From Athripsodes cinereus (lineage: Eukaryota; Arthropoda; Insecta; Trichoptera; Leptoceridae): 64,000 bases of DNA. The position numbers and the translations under genes are program-made. This document shows, piece by piece, positions 1 to 10,989 of this stretch (positions are counted from its first letter, which is position 1; the number at the start of each line of letters is the position of its first letter). The notes under the pieces were generated by a model, which ran no database searches, had not been told where the DNA came from, and worked only from the letters and a program-made list of their open reading frames with translations. The DNA lies in the NCBI GenBank assembly GCA_947579605.1, contig OX388305.1, positions 36,531,542 through 36,595,541 on the forward strand, given 5' to 3'.

Positions 1-122
1 TATTGTTAGATTGTTCGGCATAATAATATAACCTCAGATAAAATGTGTAAGCCGTCAAAGGAAATCTTCGAAAGATTGATATTGTAAAGACGAAAATAGA
101 AAGAATGAAAAGTTATAATCAT

Positions 123-292
123 ATTTGATATTAACAAAAACACTGTTTACTTTTCACTATTGATTTATTATTCGAGTATTTTCGTCAAGTTAGAAATTTT
201 TCGTCAACTTGAAGATGTCAAGCTAACTTGACGAAAGTACTCGAGTAATAAATCAATAGTGAAAAGTAAACGGGGTTTTGTTAATATCAAAT
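123..292. repeat. Palindromic hammerhead-module pair
   Basis: Two arms of about 70 bp are near-perfect reverse complements: ATTTGATATTAACAAAAACA at the left end is mirrored by the sequence ending at 292. Each arm carries the downstream block shared by the hammerhead family (AGTGAAAAGTAAAC then GTTTTGTTAATATC in the right arm). The right arm has a recognisable ribozyme-like core; the left arm keeps only the GAA side. It is probably an old pair of Penelope-like terminal modules. A DNA-only foldback element is the alternative. Confidence 0.6.
208..242 (+). ncRNA. Hammerhead-like core, degenerate
   Basis: Reads CTTGAAGAT, then the 6-bp hairpin GTCAAG/CTTGAC with loop CTAA, then GAA, the palindrome AGTACT and C. 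Helices II and III pair fully. The first core block is CTTGAAGA rather than CTGANGA, and helix I is not seen, so activity is unlikely. Confidence 0.45.
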
Positions 293-689
293 ACCTATGT
301 TTAAAATGTCTTTTCACAATGTGAACACACAAACTAGATCATTTAAAAATTTTAATGTTTTGTTAATCACTTCGTATCAAAGCATTTCTTCTTCTTTTTT
401 ATGGTATTTTTCTAAGAGAATTTTGAAATATTGAAATTTTTTGTCACGTATTCAAATGTTGAAATGTCTCGTACATTTTTTATAAGGTATGTGTATTTTA
501 TATAAATTTGGATGAACCCTCAAATATTTTCCATTTTAATCTCACTTAAGTATAAATAATTTCACAAGGACATTAAAATTATATTTTTTTCATTATTTTC
601 ACAAATTAGAGTCGAATGTTCAACTAATTTATAATAAATAACCCTCTTTTACACGAAACTTGTATCTATAAAGAAGATGTTTAGATTTA

Positions 690-880
690 AGTTTTTATTT
701 ATTTATTTATTTCAATTTTACAGGATACATACAGTTGATACAAAAAATACAATGGTCTATTACATATTTAGCAATAAGCAAACCAGTGAAGATCCCTATA
801 TTACCCTTATGTGCTCTACAAAACATACATAACTAAATAAATAATAAATAAATAATAGAGTAAATTATATTAAGAAAATT
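690..880 (-). repeat. Possible LINE 3' tail
   Basis: Starts with a (TTTA)n run and continues into sequence resembling that at 5900-6100, 13125-13200 and 19660-19740. A simple-repeat tail at one fixed end suggests the 3' ends of LINE copies read on the minus strand. No coding relic is visible. Confidence 0.3.
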
Positions 881-999
881 AACAGAATAATGCTCACCAA
901 GCAATAATCGCAGGATTAAACAATAAGCAATAAAAATAATACAATGAGTCATGAAAAATAAAATTAAAAATATAAAAATATCATATAAAATCTCTCAAA

Positions 1000-1036
1000 A
1001 TTTAAAATAATAAAATAAAATAAAATAAAATTTATA
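1000..1036. repeat. (AAAAT)n microsatellite
   Basis: A short run of AAAAT units inside A-rich sequence; it could be the tail of a decayed retroelement. Confidence 0.6.
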
Positions 1037-2189
1037 AAATAGTCTATGTATTGTTATATTTGTATTGTTTGTTATGTTCAATAAAATAATCAATTATCAA
1101 TTACAATGTACATATTTTAAATAATCACAATAAAGTCTTGGAAAAATGTGTACATTACGATTTACTTACAAAATTAATAGGTACATTTGGCAAATGTTCA
1201 TTTTTTTAACGGATGTCGATTGAATCAAATGTAATGCCCGCCAAAAAAATCTATTAGGCTGTTTTTGTTAAATGTAAAAAATAATAGATTCAGACATACG
1301 CACATCAGTATACAAAATAAAACATAAATAGTTTCTTTGAACTCAACCTGTACGTGTATATATATTTTATATTTATATAGTGCATATTAATAACTCACAA
1401 TAATAAATTGCGGTTAATAGAAAGCGGGGAAAGATATCAATCTATCAACCTTTATGCAGTACCAGTACACTGGCCATTCCGTCCTTACGCCCATTATATT
1501 CGCTATAATTTGCCCTATTCAATAGAAACGACATGAAATAAATCACATCACATAGAAATTGTATAAAAATATTATTATTGTTTTCAATTTATCACTCTCC
1601 TTGAGAACAATTGCTTGTAATACGAACAAAGTGATATCATGGAATGTTATACTGTGTTCCGATTTATCAAAATCACCGTCGATAGTAATGAGCTACAAAA
1701 CAACAGACTTATCCGTCACATTCAATATAAATATATGATATTGTAACTTTGTAAACACATTAAATTTTATAATAATACGTCGTTCAATGGAAAATTTAAG
1801 CTGAAACCTACATTTTTGTAAAGAGACGAGTGAGCCGTCTTTCAACTTGTCGATTATGGAATTTTTCTTCTTGTGTACCAATACTATAAATAAGCTTATA
1901 GTCTCTGTAAAACGGGAGAGACTATAGTCTGATCTGTGCCAAGTTCGGTAAATATCCGATGGGCGTTGTTGAAAGAAAGTGATTTCTTTCTTATTTCACG
2001 TAAAGTGGAAGGAATCAACCGATGCAAGATTATTCCAAACGCAAAAGGCTCATTTTCACCGCAAGAGTAGTAGGTAAACGTTTGACAATTAACAGATAAT
2101 TTCTAATGATGATTAAATACGTAGATTAGAAACATTACTAGAAATTAAACTCAATCAAATTGCATGTAAATATATTACAATAAGTGCGG

Positions 2190-2407
2190 TAGCAAGCAGA
2201 CTAGCTCCATATAATAAACATGCAAGCTGTCCTCTCCGTGTCAATATAAATCAAGACATTCAGGATGGATCTTAAATTAACCTCATCGCTTAATTTAAGA
2301 TGTAAAATGTCTTAATTTTTTCGAACACCTGCCTTTTACAGGACACTCGAAAACTTACAGAGAAGAGTGGGAGACCAAATCTTTACCGGGTGCTCCACGG
2401 GATAAAT
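2190..2407 (-). repeat. (TAG)n-tailed LINE-like 3' end, copy 1
   Basis: First of nine copies of one repeat. The sense strand runs from a block containing GGAGCACCCGGTAAAGA, through CCTGTAAAAGGCAGG and ATTTTACATCTTAA, to GGCTACCCCACTTGTGGGAT, GTGATGGTATAG and a (TAG)n tail. This copy lacks the tail end. The hairpin CCCAC-TT-GTGGG next to the tail resembles 3' hairpins used by some LINE reverse transcriptases. No protein relic is seen, so the class is inferred only from the tail. Confidence 0.55.
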
Positions 2408-2639
2408 AGATGTTCACAACATATTTAGAACAAAAATTCATGTAGGTAAATATTTAATACGAGTACCTAACATATCGCTACGTTCGGTTTGACTACTAAG
2501 GTGCTTACGTATCAAATAAGATGGCATGAGAATATTACTATTATTATTATTATGTGTGACCCTATGCAGAACCTACAGGTGGTTGTATTATAGAATATTT
2601 ATATAGAATTGATATATTATAGGGTACTATAATACTGGT

Positions 2640-2790
2640 GCCTGTGCAGTGCGGGTGCTAGGTGGATGGAGTGAACACTAACACCGATGCTGTTGTTCCT
2701 CCTCTCTCCGTGGGCGGCCGGGCTTATCACCGCGGCGTCATCTCACGGATTCCCAACCTGCATTGTGTCACTATTATCATTATTATTTTA
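2640..2790 (+). other. GC-rich island, possible exon
   Basis: GC content rises well above the surroundings. From 2687 a plus-strand frame opens with MLLFLLSPWAAGLITAASSH, which looks like a signal peptide, then runs into low-complexity AT-rich codons. No convincing GTAAGT-type donor follows and there is no similar sequence elsewhere in the window. It could be a first coding exon, a promoter island or an unrecognised repeat. Confidence 0.2.
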
Positions 2791-3106
2791 TAACCACTAC
2801 TACTGCTACTACCACCACCTATTATTTTTATTACTACTGAAGTACTTACAGACATCTCTGCCACTGGATTCAGCTTCCAATATTGAAATTGGCGGCCAAT
2901 TTCTACTATATTTATTTATTCATCTTCAACTGTACATCGATCACAGTACAAACAATTTTATGGAGAAATGCATTTAACAATAATAATACAATATAACTTT
3001 TTTTTTGCTTTGTTATATAATTGTCTTATTTTTCTTAGTATTGCCCCAGAACAGATTTTGGTCTAGTTGGGCAATATATTCCATAATATATTGATTAATT
3101 ATTGGT

Positions 3107-3295
3107 CCGTTGCTGTGGAATAAAATTCCCTTCGATTTGCGAACTCTGGAGAGTGTGGAGGTGTTCAAGACGAGGTCAAAAACCCTATTGTTCGGGAAAT
3201 GTTATGATTCTATGGGCCCTTGCGGTGGTTTTTCCACAAAACGGCGCATCATAAATAAGTTGTCTAGTTATTATTATCATTATAACTAGACAATT
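3107..3295 (+). pseudogene. LINE reverse transcriptase C-terminus relic
   Basis: The frame reads PLLWNKIPFDLRTLESVEVF followed by KTRSKTLLFGK. This is the LWN-LP-LR-F-K-LK-LLF signature at the C-terminus of CR1/jockey-type LINE proteins (established family feature). It continues to a TAGTTATTATTATCATTATA tail. A closely related copy lies at 44010-44165. It is 5'-truncated, with no endonuclease or polymerase domain. Confidence 0.65.
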
Positions 3296-3339
3296 GATGT
3301 TTTTATGTTATTTTTCTACCTAATGTTTTTGGAAAATAT

Positions 3340-3432
3340 ATAAATATAAAATAAAATAAAATAATAAAAATATAGCGCCATACTGTGATAATATCATTTC
3401 AAGGGCGCTTTACATTATTTAGGATCAACATC
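3340..3432 (-). repeat. LINE 3' UTR fragment (GCGC-type)
   Basis: On the minus strand it reads AAGCGCCCTTGAAATGATAT, GGCGCTATATTTT and then an (AAAAT)n tail. It matches the 3' UTRs at 17955-18120 and near 42480. It lies tail-to-tail with the relic at 3107-3295. Confidence 0.5.
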
Positions 3433-3519
3433 CACGTCCATTTTAAAATTACATAGTACAGTATCAATCAATAATAGTCGTCAGAAAGATAAAAAAATCA
3501 TAATAATTAATAAACAATC

Positions 3520-3640
3520 ATAATAATAAAATAATTAAAATGCAATCATATTTTTTTGTATAAATTAAATAAATCAATATACAGAGGGCGAGTTTATCCC
3601 GATGGCGCAATCTTTTCCAACTAACACAAATTATAGATTT
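3520..3640 (-). repeat. LINE 3' end (TTGGAAGA/GATAAACTCGCC type)
   Basis: The minus strand reads TTAGTTGGAAAAGATTGCGC, then GGGATAAACTCGCCCTCTGT, then an AT-rich tail. The same 3' UTR occurs at 7341-7490, 8600-8756, 43795-43945 and 44925-44990. Confidence 0.55.
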
Positions 3641-3662
3641 CCATTTATACCCGTTACGAAAA

Positions 3663-3878
3663 ATTATGCCTATTTATTTATAGTTTCGAAACCCAGAAAA
3701 AAAAACAATCAAGCTGATCCACAGTACTGTGTTAATGCACAGCACGTGGAGATGCGTCAAAAATATCCTCCATAGTGCATGTGACAGGGCACAATGGATA
3801 CTCCTACAAGTGTGGTATGATCTGTGCTGCACCACAGTCACATGTTGCAGATTCGTCTTGTAGGAAGCTCCGTCGTTA
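3663..3878 (-). pseudogene. LINE zinc-knuckle C-terminus relic
   Basis: On the minus strand it encodes a broken version of the cysteine motif that is clear at 60458-60712 (CDCGAAQTIPHLLECSLC). A stop falls where the conserved leucines should be. It ends in the same GATTGTTTTTTTTTCTGGGT tail as the copies at 21590 and 60458. It is a dead 3' fragment of an I/jockey-type LINE. Confidence 0.6.
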
Positions 3879-3927
3879 TTTATGATCGTTCTTGAATTAA
3901 TTATAAATTTAGGTAATATAAAAATAA

Positions 3928-4004
3928 AAAATGAAACACTGTATAACTTTCACTAATTAATATATTGTTTAGAAGCTTTTCGGACATACGTCCATCCTCA
4001 GTAA
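3928..4004 (-). repeat. Hammerhead module with downstream block
   Basis: The ribozyme-like core (3969-4004) is followed on the minus strand by an AT-rich spacer, AGTGAAAGTTA and ACAGTGTTTCA, the family's shared downstream block. This is a solo copy with no mirrored arm. Confidence 0.6.
3969..4004 (-). ncRNA. Hammerhead-ribozyme-like motif
   Basis: Core CTGAGGA, one extra T, hairpin GGAC/GTCC with loop GTAT, GAA, palindrome AAGCTT, then C. TTA upstream of the core can pair with TAA after the C, giving a 3-bp helix I. All invariant core positions are present. The extra T before helix II is not in the textbook core. Confidence 0.65.
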
Positions 4005-4394
4005 TAAAATAAATGAATTTTGATAGTGTTTCCTCTTCAAAAATAGAAAAGTTATTTGAATTAACTATCTTTCAGCATATCTTTCAGTTACAAGCTATTT
4101 TGGAAGTGGCCAGGTAACAAAATGGAAGGAGGGGGTGCAGGTCACCTGGATGCAAAAAAATAATAATAGGAAAACGCTTAATTATGATCCATGAAAACAA
4201 TTTATGTAGAGGAATGAACAATTACATAAAAATAATCTACACTCCTTCCCCAGCTCACATCTGGGTGCCCCATGATATCTTGTAACAGTCCACAGTGAAA
4301 GATAATAAAAATAAACACAGCCACGATCATCAAGATAATGTTTTTGCACTAGCTGCTACTGGATAATCTATCGTAGAAATTGTCCTTTGTGATT

Positions 4395-4660
4395 TTAGTA
4401 TCTCGTGGAGCACCCGATAAAGAATTGGTTTTCCACATTTCTCTGTAAATTTTCGAGGGTCCTGTAAAAGGCAGATTTTCGAAAAAATGAGACATTTTAC
4501 ATCTTAAATTCAGCGATGAGGTTTGCCACCCATCCTTAATGTCTTAATTTTGTATTGGCACGGAGAAGACAGCTTGCATATTTCTAACATACATGCAGCT
4601 GGTCTGTTGGCTACCCCACTTGTGGAATACACCGTGATGGTATACATAGTAGTAGTAATA
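4395..4660 (+). repeat. (TAG)n-tailed LINE-like 3' end, copy 2
   Basis: The longest copy, running from the GGAGCACCCG block to GCTACCCCACTTGTGGAATA, the GTGATGGTATA end and a TAGTAGTAGTA tail. It defines the sense orientation of the family. Confidence 0.6.
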
Positions 4661-5392
4661 TAGTATCAGTGATGTAAAAGAGGTCGTATCGATATTTCTG
4701 TGAACAGTTTTTTCTTAATGATTATTTCTATCTGTCTTCAATTTTCAAGATACAGATAAATAAAACATCGTAAAATTTCTTGAACCATAGATTATTCGTC
4801 TTACAAATTTAATAGCTATATCAGTTTATCGTTATTGTGGAACAAATATCAATGTTGTCAAACACGTGAACACACATCAGAATAAATTGCACAATTCCAT
4901 ATACGAGTTTCATTTATTTGCTGCTTGCACCTTATAGGTAGTAATATAACATTGTAGTGATTTGAAGTGCATGAAACCATATAATATTAGTATTACACTT
5001 CTGTTGAGATTCAAATCACTATATAGGTATAATATTATGTATTATTCCTTCACCTGGCGAGCTTATAACAAACCACTACTAGAATATCTAACAGAATCAT
5101 CTCTCACATTTCACAACTAATGAAGGCGCTTTTAACACAGTTCCCATGAATCATAAATATTACCGTGTCCATTTGTTACTATGAACGAATTGAAAAATAA
5201 AATACAAGCTTTGTGTACTGTATGGCCACAACTATAAACGTTATTTTTCTTACATACATACATACATTGTACCTAAGCCATTTAGCAAAATATTTGATAT
5301 TTGAATTTATCTCAATTATCGACAATGAATCGATTGATATCTACAAGGAAATTTGTAAATAAAATTTTGTTTACTGAAACTCTTTTTTCAAG
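4661..5392. other. Unassigned AT-rich sequence
   Basis: I see no gene or clear repeat boundary. A short imperfect inverted pair lies near 4946-5030 (GTGATTTGAA... against TTCAAATCAC). Confidence 0.5.
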
Positions 5393-5504
5393 ATGAATCT
5401 GTATTTATCCAAATACATCCATAATCTTCTACCTTCACATCAAGCAATATACAGTTTGAGACTCTCATCATATTATGTAGCTAGCTATCAGATACCTCGT
5501 CGTA

Positions 5505-5624
5505 TAGATGTTGGTCGATTCTCAGACCTACCCGATAAGCACACAACATTTCATCACAATCGATTTAGCCGTTTCGGAGGAGTATGATCACAAACACCGT
5601 GCAACGAGAATTTTATGTATTAGA
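5505..5624 (-). mobile_element. Helitron-like 5' end fragment
   Basis: The minus strand begins A|TCTAATACATAAAATTCTCG, then continues through a conserved block (CGGTGTTTGTGATC, AAACGGC, GGTAGGTCTGAGAATC). The same 5' end occurs at 37713 and 35347. The rest of the element and the CTAG end are missing. Confidence 0.45.
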
Positions 5625-5887
5625 TTTTAGTATTAAAAACAATATTTCAACGTGAAAACATGATGGATTTCATCTTAGAGCCCTGTGAAAGAAATCAATC
5701 AATCATTACATTCTATTATGATCCGTTTGCGATGATGATGGTGTTGAGTACGAATGGGTTACCTAAGTAGGTACCTGTACCAGACAGAAGAAGCGGAAAT
5801 AGAAATCAATGCAAATATAGGTACATATTGTATTAGATGGAATCAATCAACTCATCTATTTAAATCAAGATACAATGTCTCCCATCT

Positions 5888-6170
5888 ACACATCTATCAA
5901 ATATATATTATTTATTTATTTTTCAGTAAACAGCTATAAGCATTGTACTAAAAATTAGACAACAACAAAATACAATACATAAAAAAGTAAAATACATACA
6001 GCTAAGAAACCTATAACTAAATTTAACAAAAACATTGAGTAGATAAAAATACTTTAAAATATAGGCAATAATCACTCAAGTATACCCACAACGCCATATC
6101 TATTAAATGAGGTAGCCAATAAATTAAATGATACATAGGCTATCTTCTCTGCGCCGTAAAAAAAATATTA
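5888..6170 (-). repeat. Possible LINE 3' tail
   Basis: TATTTATTTATTTTTCAGTA is followed by A-rich sequence like that at 690-880. Low-confidence assignment as a LINE 3' region read on the minus strand. Confidence 0.25.
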
Positions 6171-6889
6171 AGAATCTCTACAATAGTTCATGGACATGAA
6201 AATTAATAAACGTATGAAATTCAATTGATCTAGCATGAAATACCTCTAATTGTACTTATTTAAATTATTTTCGAAGGATTAGTTTAATAACAGCTGGGAG
6301 ACATTTAAAAAAATGCTATTGATTTCGACAAACCTACGCCATCTCCAAATAGCAAAGGTTTATAAAAAATCGATTAACAGGTTATATATTCAAAATGTTT
6401 ATACCACAAAAATGTATTTACATACTTATACTTTTGCTCTTTTATCCTGTTCTCTGAATCAATGAGTAAAACAAACCTCCACCGATTAGAGCGATTCTAT
6501 AATTATCAACTATATCACGTCCTAATACTTCACTCTTTGTCGTTGTCTTAGAAACTTGTCGAAATTCACGTGCTCGACGTGCTTGTTTGTATTTTCTTTT
6601 ATAAATAAAATGATAATATTTATTTATAAAAACTACGATTCAATATTAATCATTGATCAAAACGTTTTATTCATAGATCGTGAACATTCCATAGAAACAT
6701 TAACATATTATACATTCATATGTACTCACAATTATTAATATCAAACAATGCGCTCATAGATAGATAGATATAATTACACCTGTTGTTAAACGTCTAGAAA
6801 AATTCCAAACAATCAAAATATTATTTGTCTGTTCTATTGAGAATGAGTTAAGTGGTGTCTAATGATTATTAATGATGTGTCTAAACAAT

Positions 6890-7045
6890 GCATCATAGAC
6901 GGGTATTGCCTGAAGATAGTGATAGTCCCTAATCAGCACGAAGAATATCGAATGAGGTCGGACCTTCTGACCGGCGGATGACCTCCCGCTGGCTGATCTA
7001 TGAGGAATCCGACAAGGTCCGTGCACTACCGAGACCCTAAAATGA
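6890..7045. other. GC-rich island, possible exon
   Basis: About 140 bp with much higher GC than its flanks. On the plus strand the frame from about 6940 reads SNEVGPSDRRMTSRWLIYEE, ending at a stop near 7040. On the minus strand a frame stays open behind a good acceptor-like CTGTCATTTTAG. Strand and meaning are undecided; a captured exon or an old retroelement fragment are both possible. Confidence 0.2.
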
Positions 7046-7340
7046 CAGAAGAATATTTTATACAAATTTCATTAGCGTTTTTAGTACCAAAGGTTAATGA
7101 GAAATGATATGTGAAAATGCTTAGGAAATTTGAGACAATAGACTTGTCAAAAACCACTGGGAGTATTCATTATACATATTATGAATATCATTATGTAGAT
7201 AAGTATTTATCTTAATGTACTATCTTACTGTCGATGTTATCACAATTAGATAAAAAAAATTATACAAGTTTTAGATATGTTATTACGTATTCAATTGATT
7301 TTACCAGTGCCATGATAATATTTAGAATGAATGTGTAAAT

Positions 7341-7495
7341 TATTAGTTGGAAGGTTGTTAGTTGGAAGACATTGCATTTTAGCGATAAAGTCGCCCTGTG
7401 TACATTGAATTGTATAACTACTATTTTTATGACACTGTTTTATTTTGTAATATCGTAAGCAATGCACAGTGAAGAATAAAATAAATAAATAAATA
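7341..7495 (+). repeat. LINE 3' end (TTGGAAGA/GATAAACTCGCC type)
   Basis: Best copy of this 3' UTR: TTAGTTGGAAGACATTGCAT, then TAGCGATAAAGTCGCCCTGT, GTACATTGAATTGTATAACT and an AATAAATAAATAAATA tail. It is a 5'-truncated non-LTR insertion. Confidence 0.6.
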
Positions 7496-7499
7496 CATT

Positions 7500-8095
7500 A
7501 TGGCATTTGAAAGGAATGATACTGTAGGTAGGTACCTACTTCATCTCTATGCCCGCCTACAAGATTATAACATTAATTAGTTTTTTCTTGAACATAATAA
7601 ACTCATTTGCGTAATTTTTTACTAGGTATTCAACAACCATTTCTGTCACTTCTTAAAACAAAATGAAAAAAATGTACATTAAATAATGTTTACATAATAT
7701 TATGATTTATTTAGAAAGTTCCAAAGCCTACGGTTTCATTAATACGAAGCAAAGTTACATTAATTACGTTACTCCAAGGGATATTTTCTTGAGCTTTTTT
7801 ATATGTACAATTTTTCATAATTATATTTCATACTTTGTGACAGTCTTTAATATTACATATTTATCGTGTATCACAGTACAATATCATTAATTTTGTGTAA
7901 TTTCCTCAGATAACCAAAGAGATGAAAGAAGTATAGCAATATTCCGTTGTCAATAAATTTGATATGATGTGAATCCAGTGATACATTTAGGATACCGCAA
8001 GAGCAATATCATAACATGTGTAGCTAAATGGATCAATACTTACATAATATATATATATATACCTATCGACTATCAAGTTCCATAACTGTCTAAAT
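7500..8095. other. Unassigned AT-rich sequence
   Basis: Only a short (TA)n run near 8049 stands out. No gene is supported. Confidence 0.5.
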
Positions 8096-8125
8096 GTTTT
8101 TTTATTTGAGAAGTCGATATTTTTG

Positions 8126-8242
8126 TAATTTTTCACAATTTTTTTAATAAAACTCGAGCGCTTTCGTCAAAAGCTTAGTTTGGCATTATCAAGAGGACTG
8201 AAAGCGCTCGAGTTTTATTTAGAAAAAAATAGTGAAAAATTA
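8126..8242. repeat. Palindromic hammerhead-module pair
   Basis: Arms pair over about 45 bp, with a perfect 13-bp inner helix CTCGAGCGCTTTC/GAAAGCGCTCGAG. Outer parts carry AATTTTTCAC and its mirror GTGAAAAATT, the family's downstream block. Structure matches the pair at 123-292. Confidence 0.55.
8156..8193 (-). ncRNA. Hammerhead-like core, degenerate
   Basis: The minus strand reads CTTGATAAT, an imperfect hairpin GCCAAA/TTTTGAC, GAA, palindrome AGCGCT, then C. The first core block is mutated (TTGATAA), so this copy is probably inactive. Confidence 0.4.
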
Positions 8243-8315
8243 GCTGTGTTTATTAATATTGATATTATTGTAATCATGAATTTTCACTGTGTGAATGTAC
8301 AAACATTAGAATCAC

Positions 8316-8990
8316 TAAAATACACCATAATATTATAATTGCACTGTTGAAGGCAAAGATATACTAGATAGGTAATTCAAAGAAAAAATCGGTCATGCAG
8401 CCAGTCAAATTTTGCATCCAGTTTTAAACTGACACTAACGTCAAGACAATACATTGCTAATGCTTGAAGGCCATCGATGTTGGAACACCAAAAATTCCGT
8501 TAAAATGTTCCGCGTTGCAAGTCAAGTATGTATATGGTCGAAGGTATAATATTGTTTTTGTTCCGTTCAACAGTTCGAAATATAATCATAAACTTTGTTA
8601 AAGTTTAAGGTTGACTGGAAGACGTTGCTCAGCAACAAGTCCGCATTTTGGCATAATTTTATTAATTGTAACGTTTTGTGATGTTGAATATTATTGTATA
8701 ATATCTATTTGTGTAAAATTATAGCCAATAAAGATTTATCTATTCATTTATTTTTTTGTAGAATTGAAAATATGTTGATGATTTTTTTTTGCATTACTTA
8801 GTATTTAATATATAAAGGGAACCGTTTATTTTTTATAGTTATTTGTTTACAGAATTGATAAGAGTAAAGTTTATTTTATGAATTGCCAATTAAATCAATA
8901 TTTTCGAAAATTTCGACTTGTTGATATTGTGTGGAACTGGACGGTCGATATATTATATTGAAATAATAATATTATTAGGTATAGATAAAA
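8316..8990 (+). repeat. Dispersed repeat, copy A
   Basis: Blocks at 8529-8600 and 8755-8990 match 40437-40690: TTGTTTTTGTTCCGTTCAA, AGAATTGAAAATA, TATAAAGGGAACCGTTTATT and GAATTGCCAATTAA, in the same order. Copy A has a LINE 3' end inserted at 8600-8756. It may be an unclassified transposon or a duplication; no coding capacity is conserved. Confidence 0.5.
8600..8756 (+). repeat. LINE 3' end inserted in dispersed repeat
   Basis: GGTTGACTGGAAGACGTTGC, GCAACAAGTCCGCATT, then a TATTATTGTATAATA-rich end and an AATAAAG signal. Copy B at 40470-40500 lacks this block, so it can be read as a later insertion. Confidence 0.5.
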
Positions 8991-9434
8991 CAACGGGATT
9001 ATTGTTTGTCAGTGTTGATCACGATCCAGAACACGCATTCATCTTATTCACACCGCATGGGAACGAAGCTGAATTCACGCAAATATCCTCAACGTATCGT
9101 TCTGTATATTGTATAAGGAAATCATTTAATTTCCGTAATAGGGACTGTGCAGAGATGGTCATTGGAAATGATCATTGGCAGCAAAGGATGAAAATCATAC
9201 AGAGCGCATATTATTATTAGATACATTATTACGAGTAGATATTATTATTGTTGTGGGTGTTGAGGGGTCAAAATACTACAAAGACCTGTAATGAGATACA
9301 CAACACCTCAGTATAAAACAACCACTAATAGATAGTACCTACTAGGTACTCATTAATCGTTACTTTATATTGTAAAAATTAAATCAATTACTTATGTGTC
9401 TATTGGATTTGTTATTAAGTACTATTCCTCCACT

Positions 9435-9765
9435 CGAGGGTAGAAGACCGTTGGGCAGACCAAGACAAAGATTGCTAGATAACATCAACCGAGATCTAGA
9501 GGAGCTAAATGGTATAGATGACTGATATTCCATTGCTCAAGATAGAAAGGCTTGGAGATCTCATCCGAGGGCAGAAGACCGTTGGGCAGACCAAGACAAA
9601 GATTGCTAGATAACATCAACCGAGATCTAGAGGAGCTACATAAATGCTAAAGACGACGGGCATTCCATTGCTCAGGATAGAAAGGCTTGGAGATCTATTG
9701 TTTCGGAGGCAAAGGCACTGCAAGGGCTGTTCGGCCATTGGAAGTAAGTTAGTATTTCTCCACCG
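9435..9765 (+). pseudogene. RTE-like LINE C-terminus, tandemly duplicated
   Basis: Encodes GRRPLGRPRQRLLDNINRDL followed by EEL and SIAQDRKAWRS, the C-terminal GRP-R-DNI-W-S signature of one LINE family in this window (compare 41580). A 131-bp segment is present twice in tandem (starts 9435 and 9566). In-frame stops break both. The last part matches the QGLFGH(R)K end. It is a dead 3' fragment. Confidence 0.65.
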
Positions 9766-9769
9766 AAAG

Positions 9770-10285
9770 CCCATTATGGAATAAAATTTAAAAATTTAAA
9801 AAACGAGGTATAAACAGCTGTTCTTTGACAAAACCTTCAAGATGATCTAATCATGTTTGTTAATAATAGTATCGTCATGAAGTAATATCTTTGAATTTCT
9901 CAGTCCATTGATCTGATTAAAAATAGTATTGACTCAACTGTGTGCTAACTAACTGAACTATCGATGATAAATCGATTATACATACATGGACAAATAAAAT
10001 ATAATACAATTTTAAAATTTTAAATAATATAGTAAATCTTCAAATATAATACATTGAATCTAAAAACGAAACATATTGTGGTTAAATTGTATTAATGTTT
10101 CATTTTAGAATTGAATATATTTTTTTTACATCAAATAAGATATTCCGATATAATGTTGAAGTAAAATAGTTTGCAACTAAGTGCAAGGTAATATAGTAAA
10201 ATAATACGCAGAAATAATGTTGAGAAACATTGCAATACTGATAGTCAATTTAGATGAGTTGCAAATTCATTACTATAGATTTACA
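9770..10285. other. Unassigned AT-rich sequence
   Basis: No gene or repeat boundary recognised. Confidence 0.5.
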
Positions 10286-10288
10286 ATC

Positions 10289-10481
10289 TTTTTTTTTTTT
10301 TTTTTTAAAAAGATATATCTGGGTTTTGTTTGTTATAAACCCAAATACAACCTTATACACCTTTCACAGTAAGCTACTAAAAGCTTGTGTCGTGAAAGGG
10401 GAGTTTGCCGGCACCTGGTATCGAACCACCGACCCCATGTTCACGAGGCCGAGACTCTACCTCCAGGCTACCGACGAACTC
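10289..10481 (-). mobile_element. tRNA-derived SINE, full-length copy
   Basis: Reference copy. On the minus strand the 5' head GAGTTCGTCGGTAGCCTGGA holds a box A-like TAGCCTGGAGG, and 40 nt on lies a perfect box B, GGTTCGATACC. These are the internal RNA polymerase III promoter elements of tRNA-derived SINEs. A body containing TTTCACGACACAAGCTTTTA and a 3' hairpin (TTTGGGTTTATAAC... AAAACCCAGA) lead to a poly(A) tail. Length is about 190 bp. The window holds ten further copies. Confidence 0.85.
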
Positions 10482-10785
10482 AAGAGAAAGAAATCCAACA
10501 AATAATAATAAAGATAGTAGATATATATCTATAAATTAATACAAGTTCTCACACATTTCAAACTTCAAGTGCACCTTAACCTGATCGATAAGGAAACTCA
10601 TTGTTCTAAATATCGGTACTTACCCTAGAATTTTCTCTCATATTCCAGTATGAAAATATATTAGCCATGTATAGTTTTATAGAAACAGTTTTTCGCTCAA
10701 AAGATGACAAAGAAATGGGTACATCTACAACAACAAAAATTCTTACAACTTGGTAAAATAACAATATGAAAAGATTTAAAACTAT

Positions 10786-10787
<2 letters not shown>

Positions 10788-10863
<76 letters not shown>

Positions 10864-10958
10864 GATATATCTGGGTTTTGTTATAAACCCAAATACAACC
10901 TTATTCACCTTTCACACTAAGCTAAAAGCTTGTGCCGTGAAAGGGGAGTTTGCCGGCA
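10788..10958 (-). mobile_element. tRNA-derived SINE, head-truncated, 70-nt poly(A)
   Basis: The body and 3' hairpin are present but the sequence stops at the TGCCGGC junction, so box A and box B are missing. The tail is 70 uninterrupted A residues on the minus strand (T run 10788-10857). A tail this long usually means a young insertion, which sits oddly with a missing head. Confidence 0.8.
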
Positions 10959-10989
10959 TTATTATTATATTAATAGATACATTAATGAC

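Noticed and set aside
8918..9220. 100-codon open frame starting MLILCGTGRS
   Set aside because: Its start lies in the dispersed repeat, the frame is not kept in copy B at 40600-40690, and no domain is recognisable.
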